From assembly GCA_964627125.1 (NCBI GenBank), contig CAZVJQ010000016.1, positions 1 through 36,751 of the forward strand: a stretch of 36,751 nucleotides of DNA, written 5' to 3'. The stretch is from Fastidiosipila sp964627125 (GTDB lineage: Bacteria > Bacillota > Clostridia > Saccharofermentanales > Fastidiosipilaceae). Made by a program: the position numbers and the translations under genes. How positions within the stretch are numbered: the stretch's first letter is position 1; every line of letters begins with the position of its first letter. Below are positions 8,122-15,511 of this stretch, piece by piece. The notes beneath the pieces were generated by a model, which saw only the letters and a list, made by a program, of their open reading frames with translations, made no database searches and was not told the DNA's origin.

Positions 8122-8883
8122 CTACTTGTCTTGGCAATATATTCTTATGGCTTCACTTATGAATTCTGCACCACCTGCTACGATATTCTCGTAGTATTCC
8201 TTGAATCTTTCGTCTGCGACATATAACTCAGCCATAGCCAAGTGATATTCCTTATTGTACTTTGGGTAAAAGAACACTAACCATTTAGCATGTAATCTAG
8301 CAGTTTCTTGGGCTAACTCACCTGCTGGATTATTGCTTGGTACCGCTGCCCTCAAATTCTCCTCAATTTGCTTATTCAAACTAACTAACTCATCGTGCTT
8401 CTCTTTAGTCATACCTTTGATTTTGGCATAAGAATCATCTACTTCTTCATCACCATATTTTTGGCGAATCTCTTCACCATATTTCTTCTCATTCTCTTCG
8501 ATTAATTCTTGTTTAAATCCTTCGAACTTTTCCTTGTCTGACATAGTTTCACTTCTTCTCATCGTGCCTAGCGTTTTATTGACATTAAGAATCAATTTAT
8601 CTAGCCTATCTTTCATCTTTTCTAATTCCTTGAGGTGGTTCTGGAATGCTTCTTCCCTATTGAAGTCTGGATCCGTCAATAAATTCTTTATATCGGCCAA
8701 AGCAAAGCCCATTTCCTTATAAAACAAAATCTCTTGTAATCTATCTATTTCTCTTTGTCCATATATACGATATCCAGTAGATGCAACTCTAGCAGGTTTA
8801 AGCAAATCTATTTCATCGTAATAACGTAAGGTGCGTGCACTTACACCCGACATCTTAGACACTTCTTTACTTGAATATTCCAT
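8122..8883 (-). CDS. MerR family regulator with TipAS ligand-binding domain
   Basis: A 253-residue protein. The N-terminal MerR helix-turn-helix (SSKEVSKMSGVSARTLRYYD, residues 3-22) and its wing end near residue 70, followed by a dimerisation coiled coil to about 115. The C-terminal ~130 residues match the TipAS antibiotic-recognition domain, an all-helical ligand pocket that in TipAL captures thiopeptides. The likely role is ligand-induced activation of a resistance function, but the ligand is unknown and no transporter gene adjoins it. The start at 8883 is preferred over an in-frame upstream codon because GGTGAGG precedes it and because the promoter at 8904-8934 would lie inside the longer form. 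The gene is probably autoregulated. Confidence 0.88.
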   Translation of the reverse strand: MEYSSKEVSKMSGVSARTLRYYDEIDLLKPARVASTGYRIYGQREIDRLQEILFYKEMGFALADIKNLLTDPDFNREEAFQNHLKELEKMKDRLDKLILNVNKTLGTMRRSETMSDKEKFEGFKQELIEENEKKYGEEIRQKYGDEEVDDSYAKIKGMTKEKHDELVSLNKQIEENLRAAVPSNNPAGELAQETARLHAKWLVFFYPKYNKEYHLAMAELYVADERFKEYYENIVAGGAEFISEAIRIYCQDK

Positions 8884-8903
8884 ATTCCTCACCTCACAAA
8901 TTG

Positions 8904-8934
8904 AGTTTAAACTATTACGTAGCGTCAGAGTCAA
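8904..8934 (-). promoter_or_regulatory. MerR-type promoter and operator (19-bp spacer)
   Basis: On the minus strand TTGACT (-35, 8929-8934) and TAAACT (-10, 8904-8909) are separated by exactly 19 bp, the stretched spacing typical of MerR-activated promoters. Within it lies an imperfect inverted repeat at 8911-8931, ACTCTGACG and CGTAATAGT around CTA, symmetric at 7 of 9 positions. It lies 21 bp upstream of the MerR/TipAS ATG, which supports autoregulation. Confidence 0.75.
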
Positions 8935-9023
8935 GCTTAATATTAATTAAAATGTCTTAATTTTGCACTTAGATTTTTAATATAATTTAAGTAGACAAAG
9001 AGAGTCTGAAAGGAGCTAGTACA

Positions 9024-9617
9024 ATGCGTAGAAGACGTAATTTACTAACTAGAATAATCTTAATAATAGTTACCTTAGTTATCCTAGGTATAACGATAGC
9101 TATAGTGTTTAATCGTAGGAAGGCTCGTGATGAAAACTTAAGTAATAGCGATATAAACGAAATTCTCATCACAATCACTGGAGATGATATTAGAGATACT
9201 TCTACTCAATCAGTAGATGACTCCAGGATCTTAGGAATCGATATAAGAGATTTCAAAGAGTATGACACTAGTGAATTTGAAGCATGGGTTACTGACACGT
9301 ATGCGAGTGCTTTTGGTGAAATTCTTGTATTAGATGAAGAAGAACATTGGTTAGCTCTTGTAGGCAGAAATACTCAAGACGAATTAAATGAATTAATGAC
9401 TTCCTTAGGTTATGAAGATAAAGATTATTCTCTTGCAAGAACCTTATCGATATCCACAGACATCCAGCAAGATGCTGAGAATAGGGATTTCGTCTGTGAA
9501 GTTGGATCACTCATGTATTATGAAGAAGAAGCTGTTGGCGAAGGAGATTTTTATTTCCTTAACAAGACTAGAAATGGCTGGGAAATAGATGAAATCCGCA
9601 TGTATTGGATTACTTAG
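9024..9617 (+). CDS. Hypothetical membrane-anchored protein, 197 aa
   Basis: Begins MRRRRNLLTRIILIIVTLVI: a cluster of arginines then one hydrophobic segment (about 10-30), so the remaining ~165 residues should lie outside the membrane. That part is acidic and contains EEEHWLALVGR, DFVCEVGSLMYYEEEA and NGWEIDEIRMYWIT. The last block recalls small secreted beta-sheet domains that end in a tryptophan-rich strand, but I do not recognise a family. AAGGAG lies 9 bp before the ATG. It diverges from the MerR/TipAS gene with about 90 bp between their promoter regions, so coregulation by that operator is conceivable but not shown. Confidence 0.7.
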   Translation: MRRRRNLLTRIILIIVTLVILGITIAIVFNRRKARDENLSNSDINEILITITGDDIRDTSTQSVDDSRILGIDIRDFKEYDTSEFEAWVTDTYASAFGEILVLDEEEHWLALVGRNTQDELNELMTSLGYEDKDYSLARTLSISTDIQQDAENRDFVCEVGSLMYYEEEAVGEGDFYFLNKTRNGWEIDEIRMYWIT

Positions 9618-9639
9618 TACTCCGGGACATATATAAAAA

Positions 9640-9677
9640 AAAAGAAAAAAACTCCGCTACCGAAAAAGTAACGGAGT
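9640..9677 (-). terminator. Terminator of tRNA-Leu
   Basis: On the minus strand ACTCCGTTAC pairs with GTAGCGGAGT (10 pairs, one wobble) across a TTTTTCG loop, followed by an almost unbroken T-tract. It starts 7 bp after the tRNA 3' end. Confidence 0.9.
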
Positions 9678-9684
9678 TAATTTT

Positions 9685-9769
9685 TGGTGCGGATGACAGG
9701 ACTTGAACCTGCACGAGTCGCCTCACTAGAACCTAAATCTAGCGTGTCTGCCAATTCCACCACATCCGC
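9685..9769 (-). tRNA. tRNA-Leu (UAG anticodon)
   Basis: Acceptor arms GCGGATG and CATCCGC pair perfectly and are followed by discriminator A and an encoded CCA. The anticodon stem CTAGA/TCTAG encloses the loop TTTAGGT, giving anticodon UAG (leucine CUN codons). A long variable arm of the class II type follows, and GGTTCAAGTCC forms the T loop region. The length is 85 nt including CCA. Confidence 0.96.
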
Positions 9770-9787
9770 GTGTATTAGCAAGATATT

Positions 9788-9816
9788 ATTCTATGCGATA
9801 TTTAAAATAAAATCAA
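9788..9816 (-). promoter_or_regulatory. Promoter of tRNA-Leu
   Basis: TTGATT (9811-9816) and TAGAAT (9788-9793) are separated by 17 bp on the minus strand. Transcription would begin near 9782, about 13 nt before the mature 5' end. Confidence 0.75.
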
Positions 9817-9855
9817 GCACTAAAAATAATAATTTTTCAGGGCCAGTTTTACCAT

Positions 9856-9893
9856 CAAAAAAAGAGAGTTGCATAAATTTGCAACCCTCTTTC
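9856..9893 (-). terminator. Terminator of the small tail-anchored gene
   Basis: On the minus strand AAAGAGGGTTGCA pairs with TGCAACTCTCTTT (13 pairs, one G-U) across a short AT loop and runs into seven T. It isolates the small membrane gene from the tRNA promoter downstream. Confidence 0.85.
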
Positions 9894-9954
9894 CGCGAAA
9901 ATTGTATAGTGCTATCAGTGCCTACTTTAAATTCTGTAGCTGGTTAATAGTAGT

Positions 9955-10137
9955 TTAGAGGAAGCTAAATATAATTATTGCTGCCGCTATTACCGCTACC
10001 ACAATGAGTGTGATTCTGAGTTCTTGACCGACTCTTGAGTTTGGTTTTTCTTCGATTTCACTCTTGGTGTATTCGAAGTTGTCAACGTTAGTATTGTCTC
10101 CTCTGTTTATCTTCTTGATGCTCTCTTCTGGGACCAT
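9955..10137 (-). CDS. Small tail-anchored membrane protein, 60 aa
   Basis: Sixty residues beginning MVPEESIKKINRGDNTN, with a polar, charged N-terminal half and a C-terminal hydrophobic segment (about 42-60) that reaches the last residue. This gives a tail-anchored topology with the soluble part in the cytoplasm. The start at 10137 is chosen over an upstream in-frame ATG at 10179 because GGAGG lies 10 bp before it. A strong terminator follows about 60 bp after the stop. I do not recognise a family; the position of the hydrophobic tail recalls SecE-like or small stress proteins, but there is no specific match. Confidence 0.55.
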   Translation of the reverse strand: MVPEESIKKINRGDNTNVDNFEYTKSEIEEKPNSRVGQELRITLIVVAVIAAAIIIFSFL

Positions 10138-10632
10138 TAAAAAATAACCTCCATTCATGCACGCACAGAAATACTGCACAATTCTTACTTTAAGATTTTG
10201 TACAATATGTTCAAGTTTCGTCTCCTTGACTGTATTTATTTATGTCTTATTACAATACTTATGTTAAGCTATGGTTAGACGGATGGCAAGAGACATGGAC
10301 AGATTTCGACTTTTCACACCAAAGAGAAGGTTCAAATTTGGTCAATTTTCAGTCAAGCCTTTACAGTTTATTCATGCTGTTTATGTTACGAGTTGAGGCT
10401 ATTTCTGGATTAAGAGAATGACATTAATTTGATTTGAATCAAGTAAAATTTCCCGAATCCAGGTTAGAGTTTATTTATTGGTGAAAATGTCTAACTCTTA
10501 ACAATGTCTTAATAATGAGTTTCTAAAAACTTGTACTTTTTAACCGTCATTTAATTAAGGTTTGATATATCATAGTAATGATTATTGTCTTTTTTTATTT
10601 AAGTCAATAAAATACAAATTTTGTGAGGTAAT
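10138..10632. other. Long intergenic region with nested inverted repeats
   Basis: A 495-bp region without a convincing gene, upstream of the lipoate ligase. CTGGATT (10405-10411) and AATCCAG (10456-10462) bracket a perfect TTGATTTGAATCAA palindrome (10429-10442). GTTAGAGTT (10464-10472) then pairs with AACTCTTAAC (10494-10503) with one bulge. None is followed by a T-tract. A 41-codon basic reading frame at 10271-10396 lacks a ribosome binding site. The region may hold a structured leader or several regulator sites. Confidence 0.4.
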
Positions 10633-11619
10633 ATGCGTTATTTAATAAATAAATCTACAGATCCTTATTTCAATTTAGCTCTAGACGAATATGCTATGAC
10701 AAACATTGATGTGAATGAGGATTTTTTCTTTATTTGGCAGAACGCTCCTTCGGTAATTATTGGTAAGAACCAAAATGCAAGCGAAGAAGTTAACCAGCGT
10801 TTCTTAGATGAGAATGGTGTTAATCTGGCTCGTAGAGTTTCTGGTGGTGGTGCAGTTTATCATGACTTTGGCAATATAAATTATACATTTATTATTCCAG
10901 TTGATGACCCTGCTACGGTTGATTTCAAGAAATATACTCAACCAATCGTCGATGCTTTGGCCAGTATGGGAGTACATGCTGAAGCGACAGGAAGAAACGA
11001 TGTCACGATTGACGGTAAGAAAATTTCTGGTACCGCACAACGTATGGCTAATGGAAAATTAATGTTCCACGGAACTCTTATGTATGAGGTCGATAGTGAG
11101 GCTTTGTCCAATGCACTAAACGTAGACCCAGATAAGATTGTTTCTAAGGGATTTAAATCTGTAAAATCAAGAGTAACAAATATTAAAGAGCATCTTCCAG
11201 AAGGTTCTACTTTCGAAGAGTTCTTTGATAAATTGCAATTCTTCTTATCTAATGAAGGTAAGGATGAAGAAATTGTCTTAACCGATGAAGATATTGCTAA
11301 AGTTCAGAAGGCAGCGGACGAAAGATTTTCAACATGGGAATGGATTTATGGTAAATCACCTGAATTCAACTTAAAAAACAAGAAGAGATTCCCTGGTGGT
11401 AAAGTTGAAGTCTTGATGGATGTCGATGAAGGACTTATTAAATCAGTACGTTTTATGGGAGATTATTTAGGACTTAAGGATGTTTTAGTGGTCGAGGAAG
11501 CATTACTAGGTGTCCGTTTTAATCGCCAAGATGTAGAAGAAGTATTAAATGAAATACCATTAACAGAGTACTTCGGTAAAATTACCAAAGATGAGATTCT
11601 AGAACTGATCTTTGATTAA
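10633..11619 (+). CDS. lplA: Lipoate-protein ligase A
   Basis: A 328-residue two-domain ligase that activates lipoic acid with ATP and attaches it to lipoyl-domain lysines. The catalytic domain shows RRVSGGGAVYHD (67-78), the lipoyl-AMP binding loop, then ND at 122-123 and GKKISG with K130 as the likely catalytic lysine. The C-terminal accessory domain (about 245-328) contains KFPGGKVEV-like sequence and completes the bacterial LplA form. TGAGGT precedes the ATG by 6 bp. It lies 103 bp ahead of the pyruvate dehydrogenase genes on the same strand, whose E2 lipoyl domains are its evident substrates, so the organism can use scavenged lipoate. No lipoate synthase gene is seen here. Confidence 0.95.
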   Translation: MRYLINKSTDPYFNLALDEYAMTNIDVNEDFFFIWQNAPSVIIGKNQNASEEVNQRFLDENGVNLARRVSGGGAVYHDFGNINYTFIIPVDDPATVDFKKYTQPIVDALASMGVHAEATGRNDVTIDGKKISGTAQRMANGKLMFHGTLMYEVDSEALSNALNVDPDKIVSKGFKSVKSRVTNIKEHLPEGSTFEEFFDKLQFFLSNEGKDEEIVLTDEDIAKVQKAADERFSTWEWIYGKSPEFNLKNKKRFPGGKVEVLMDVDEGLIKSVRFMGDYLGLKDVLVVEEALLGVRFNRQDVEEVLNEIPLTEYFGKITKDEILELIFD

Positions 11620-11722
11620 GTTTGTTGAAATTCTCAATTAGGTATTTCGCAAATAGAAAAATTCTGTAGAATAATTAGGTTTATATTATAAATCTAAAAA
11701 TAATTAGGAGGTACAGAAAGAT

Positions 11723-12838
11723 ATGAGTAAGGAATCAAAAAAGACAATATTTGATTTCGAGCAACATCTACAAGATGTAGCGAAGAATTATGAAATGGTT
11801 CAAATTCTTGATGAAACAGGTAAAGTAGTCAACCCAGACTTAGTTCCTGATTTATCAGATGAACAATTAGTAGAATTATTTGAACGTATGTTATGGTCAC
11901 GTGCCTTAAATGACCGTTCAAATACATTAGCACGCCAAGGTAGGTTAGGATTTGTTGCGCCTACTGCAGGACAAGAGGCTTCACAGTTAGCAAGTCACTA
12001 CGCTTTTGATAAGAATGATAGGCTTTTCCCAGGATATAGAGATATTCCTCAATTGGTACAACACGGATTGCCATTATATAAGGCATTCTTATGGAGTCGT
12101 GGACACGTAGAGGGTAGTACATATCCAGAAGATTTACATGCTATGCCACCTCAAATTATTATCGGTGCTCAAATTGTTCAAGCTGCAGGTTCAGCTATTG
12201 GTCTTAAGTTAAAGGGCGAAAAACAAGTTGCATTCACATACACAGGTGACGGTGGTTCATCACAAGGTGATACATATGAAGGTGTAAACTTCGCAGGTGC
12301 TTATAAGGCTCCAGCTGTTTTCTACATTCAAAACAATGGTTATGCTATCTCAACACCTCGTCATAAACAAACAGCAGCTCCTACCCTAGCACAAAAAGCA
12401 GCAGCTTCAGGTGTACCAGGAATTCAAGTTGACGGTATGGACCCACTAGCAGTTTACGCTGTTTCTAAGGCAGCAAGAGATTACGCAATCGCAGGTAATG
12501 GTCCAGTATTAATTGAAACAATCACATCACGTTTCGGTGCTCACTCACTTTCAGGTGATGATCCTAAACGTTACCGTGACCAAGCAAGTTTCGACTACTG
12601 GGATAAGAGAGATCCACTAATCCGTATGCGTAACTACTTAACAGAAAAAGGTATTTGGGACGAAGAAAAAGAAGCAGCAGCAGTTGAGCGTTTCGATCAA
12701 GAAATTACAGCAGCTGTTGAAGAAGCAGATAATGCTCCAAAACAAAAGATTTCCCAATTATTAGAAAACATGTACGAAGTTCCTACAAATACAGTTCAGG
12801 AACAAATTGAGTACTTTAAGAACAAGGAGGCAGAATAG
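11723..12838 (+). CDS. pdhA: Pyruvate dehydrogenase E1 component, alpha subunit
   Basis: A 371-residue thiamine-diphosphate-dependent subunit; with PdhB it decarboxylates pyruvate and passes the acetyl group to lipoyl-E2. The ThDP-binding motif starts at G175-D-G and closes with N204-N205, about 28 residues apart as expected. The N-terminus DFEQHLQDVAKNYEMVQILDE and the LFPGYRD motif match Gram-positive PDH E1alpha. AGGAGG stands 12 bp before the ATG. Codon choice in this gene and the next three is biased toward GGT, CGT and GCA, unlike the flanking genes, which suggests high expression. The first of four tightly spaced genes. Confidence 0.95.
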   Translation: MSKESKKTIFDFEQHLQDVAKNYEMVQILDETGKVVNPDLVPDLSDEQLVELFERMLWSRALNDRSNTLARQGRLGFVAPTAGQEASQLASHYAFDKNDRLFPGYRDIPQLVQHGLPLYKAFLWSRGHVEGSTYPEDLHAMPPQIIIGAQIVQAAGSAIGLKLKGEKQVAFTYTGDGGSSQGDTYEGVNFAGAYKAPAVFYIQNNGYAISTPRHKQTAAPTLAQKAAASGVPGIQVDGMDPLAVYAVSKAARDYAIAGNGPVLIETITSRFGAHSLSGDDPKRYRDQASFDYWDKRDPLIRMRNYLTEKGIWDEEKEAAAVERFDQEITAAVEEADNAPKQKISQLLENMYEVPTNTVQEQIEYFKNKEAE

Positions 12839-12840
12839 AT

Positions 12841-13821
12841 ATGGCTAATTTAGCAATGGCTCATGCCATCACTAATGCACTAGATCTCGCTTTAGAGAAA
12901 GATGATAAAACACTAATTTTCGGTGAAGACGTAGGTGTCAACGGTGGTGTTTTCCGTGTAACAGATGGCTTAGTTGAAAAATATGGTGAAGATAGAGTAA
13001 GTGATACACCACTAGCAGAATCAGGAATCGGTGGTATGGCTATCGGTCTAGCAGTAGAAGGTTTCCGTCCAATTATGGAAATCCAATTCTACGGATTCGT
13101 ATTTGAGGTAATGGACTCAATCGCAGGACAAATGTCTCGTTACCGTTACCGTATGGGTAACTCAAGACAAATGCCTATTACTATCCGTTCACCTTTCGGT
13201 GGTGGTGTTCATACTCCAGAAATGCACGCAGATAGTTTAGAGAGTATTATTGCTCACTCACCTGGTATTCGTGTTGTTATCCCAAGTAACCCATATGACG
13301 CTAAAGGTTTATTATTATCCTCAATCGAAAGTAATGACCCTGTTCTTTTCTTAGAGCACATGAAACTTTACCGTTCATTCCGTCAAGAAGTTCCTGAAGA
13401 GTACTACACAATTCCATTGGATAAAGCGAATGTAGCTCAAGAAGGTACAGACGTAACTATCGTTTCTTACGGATACATGGTTAGAGAATCACTTAAGGCA
13501 GCTGAAGAGTTAGCTGAAGAAGGTATCTCAGCAGAAGTTATCGACTTAAGAACAGTACAACCTGTTGACTACGAAACAATCATTAAATCAGTAGAAAAAA
13601 CTGGTCGTTTAGTTGTTGTTCAAGAAGCTCAACGCCAAGCAGGTATCGTTGGTACAGTTATGGCAGAAGTTGCTGAAAGAGCAATCCTACACTTACAAGC
13701 ACCTATCGGTCGTGTAGCAGCTCCAGATACAATCTACCCATTCGGTTTAGCTGAAAATGATTGGTTACCAAATAAAGAAGATATTAAAAATAAAGTACGT
13801 GAAACAGTTAAGTTTGACTAG
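12841..13821 (+). CDS. pdhB: Pyruvate dehydrogenase E1 component, beta subunit
   Basis: A 326-residue transketolase-type subunit, full length for the family. Diagnostic segments are FGEDVGVNGGVFRVT near the N-terminus (ThDP activation region), then FEVMDSIAGQMSRYRYRMG and RSPFGGGVHTPEMHADSLE. The C-terminal transketolase domain includes VIDLRTVQPVDYETI. It starts 2 bp after pdhA, whose last codons contain the AAGGAGG ribosome binding site, so the two E1 chains are translationally coupled for heterotetramer assembly. Confidence 0.95.
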   Translation: MANLAMAHAITNALDLALEKDDKTLIFGEDVGVNGGVFRVTDGLVEKYGEDRVSDTPLAESGIGGMAIGLAVEGFRPIMEIQFYGFVFEVMDSIAGQMSRYRYRMGNSRQMPITIRSPFGGGVHTPEMHADSLESIIAHSPGIRVVIPSNPYDAKGLLLSSIESNDPVLFLEHMKLYRSFRQEVPEEYYTIPLDKANVAQEGTDVTIVSYGYMVRESLKAAEELAEEGISAEVIDLRTVQPVDYETIIKSVEKTGRLVVVQEAQRQAGIVGTVMAEVAERAILHLQAPIGRVAAPDTIYPFGLAENDWLPNKEDIKNKVRETVKFD

Positions 13822-13834
13822 AAGGAGACTTTAA

Positions 13835-15499
13835 ATGGCTTATAAATTCTTATTACCAGACGTTGGTGAAGGAATGGCAGAAGGTGAAATCGCTACTTGG
13901 TTAGTTAAAGAAGGCGATAAAATCGAAGTTGATCAACCAATGCTTGAACTTCAAAACGATAAATTATTACAAGAGATTCCATCACCTGTAGCAGGTACAG
14001 TATTGAAACTCTTAGTAGAAGAAGGAACAATCGCAAATGTAGGTGATGCTCTTATCGAAATCGATACAGGTGAAGACTCAGATGCAGGTTCAGACGATAC
14101 TACTGTAGATACATCATCTACTCCAGAGAGTCCAGCAGGTAAAGAAGCTGTTGCAGATCCTGTAGATGGTGGCAACGGTGGCGGTTCATCAACATTCGTA
14201 TTTAACTTACCAGACGTAGGTGAAGGTATGGCTGAAGGTGAAATTGCTTCATGGTTAGTTGCAGAAGGCGACAACGTTGAGCAAGACCAACCTATTTTAG
14301 AATTACAAAACGATAAATTATTACAAGAAATCCCATCCCCTGTATCAGGTGTTGTATCTAAGATTTTTGTTGAAGCAGGTACAATTGCTAATGTTGGTGA
14401 CCCACTAATTGAGTTCCTAACAGAAGGTGGTTCAGGTACAGCTGATTCAGTATCAACTCCAGCAAGCCCAACAGGTGCAGTTGCAGTTGAAGAAGCAGCT
14501 CCAGCTGGTGAAGTATCAACAATTCCTGGAAATACAGTTGCAGGTCGTGTATTAGCTATGCCATCAGTACGTAGACATGCACGTGATAACTCAGTAGATT
14601 TAACTCAAGTTCCTGCTACTGGTAAACATGGTCATGTAACTAAGGCTGACGTAGACGCATTCATCAAGAATGGTCCTGCTGAAACTACAGCTCCTCAAGT
14701 TGCTACTGCTCCAGCTAAAGAAGCAACAGCTCCTGCACAAGCTACAGCAAGCACACCAGCTAAGGAAGCTAAACCTACAGCAATTCAAGATGGTGAAGAT
14801 GTCACTCGCGAGAAGATGACTCCTACACGTCGTGCAATTGCTCAAGCAATGGTTACAAGTATGACTAAGGCTCCTCAAGTTACAATCTTTGATGAAGTTG
14901 ATGCAACAGCTACTGTTGAACACAGAAACAAATTCAAGGGTATTGCTGCAGAGCAAGATATTAAATTAACATTCTTACCATACGTTGTTAAGGCTTTGGT
15001 CAGAGCAGTTAAAAAATATCCAATCTTAAACTCATCAATGGATGAAGCAACAAATGAGATTGTATACAAGAACTACTACAACATCGGTATCGCAGTAGAC
15101 ACAGATAGAGGTCTATATGTACCTAATGTTAAGAATGCTGATCGTAAGAATATGTTTGAAATTTCGAATGAAATCAACGAATTAGCAGAAAAAGCTGCAG
15201 ATGGTTCACTAAGCGGTAGCGAAATGCGAGATGGTACAATTACTATCTCAAACATTGGTTCTGCAAGTGGTTCATACTTCACTCCTATCTTAAACTACCC
15301 TGAAGTTGGTATTTTAGGTATTGGACGTATTAAGAAACAACCTATCGTTAAACCTGATGGAACAATCGGTGTAGGACAAATGTTCCCATTATCACTAACA
15401 TTTGACCACAGATTAGTTGACGGTATGACAGGTCAATTAGTATTAAACGAAGTTAAGAGATTGTTGGCAGATCCTGACACACTCTTAATGGAATCATAG
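13835..15499 (+). CDS. pdhC: Pyruvate dehydrogenase E2, dihydrolipoamide acetyltransferase with two lipoyl domains
   Basis: A 554-residue core component that transfers acetyl from lipoate to CoA. Domain order: lipoyl 1 (about 1-78, lysine K43), an acidic linker, lipoyl 2 (about 121-196, lysine K161), a linker, the peripheral subunit-binding domain (about 235-277), an Ala/Thr/Pro-rich flexible linker (about 280-315) and the catalytic domain with H525-R-L-V-D529-G. The two lipoyl domains are nearly the same, both with ELQNDKLLQEIPSPV, so they look like a fairly recent internal duplication or are kept alike. AAGGAG precedes the ATG by 8 bp, just past the pdhB stop. Many Gram-positive E2 proteins have one lipoyl domain; two is a known variant. 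Confidence 0.95.
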   Translation: MAYKFLLPDVGEGMAEGEIATWLVKEGDKIEVDQPMLELQNDKLLQEIPSPVAGTVLKLLVEEGTIANVGDALIEIDTGEDSDAGSDDTTVDTSSTPESPAGKEAVADPVDGGNGGGSSTFVFNLPDVGEGMAEGEIASWLVAEGDNVEQDQPILELQNDKLLQEIPSPVSGVVSKIFVEAGTIANVGDPLIEFLTEGGSGTADSVSTPASPTGAVAVEEAAPAGEVSTIPGNTVAGRVLAMPSVRRHARDNSVDLTQVPATGKHGHVTKADVDAFIKNGPAETTAPQVATAPAKEATAPAQATASTPAKEAKPTAIQDGEDVTREKMTPTRRAIAQAMVTSMTKAPQVTIFDEVDATATVEHRNKFKGIAAEQDIKLTFLPYVVKALVRAVKKYPILNSSMDEATNEIVYKNYYNIGIAVDTDRGLYVPNVKNADRKNMFEISNEINELAEKAADGSLSGSEMRDGTITISNIGSASGSYFTPILNYPEVGILGIGRIKKQPIVKPDGTIGVGQMFPLSLTFDHRLVDGMTGQLVLNEVKRLLADPDTLLMES

Positions 15500-15511
15500 A
15501 AGGAGGACTAA

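Noticed and set aside
8884..8934. Longer N-terminus for the MerR/TipAS regulator
   Set aside because: The extension would cover the promoter and operator, and the ATG at 8883 has its own ribosome binding site.
9684..9947. Plus-strand 87-codon reading frame beginning MVRMTGLEPARVASLEP
   Set aside because: It is the antisense of tRNA-Leu; this peptide pattern is a well-known artefact of translating tRNA genes backwards.
10271..10396. 41-codon Arg-rich reading frame upstream of the lipoate ligase
   Set aside because: No ribosome binding site and no neighbouring context; it may be chance.
13951..14274. Antisense reading frame inside the E2 gene
   Set aside because: Shadow of a strongly coding gene; composition follows the repetitive lipoyl and linker region.
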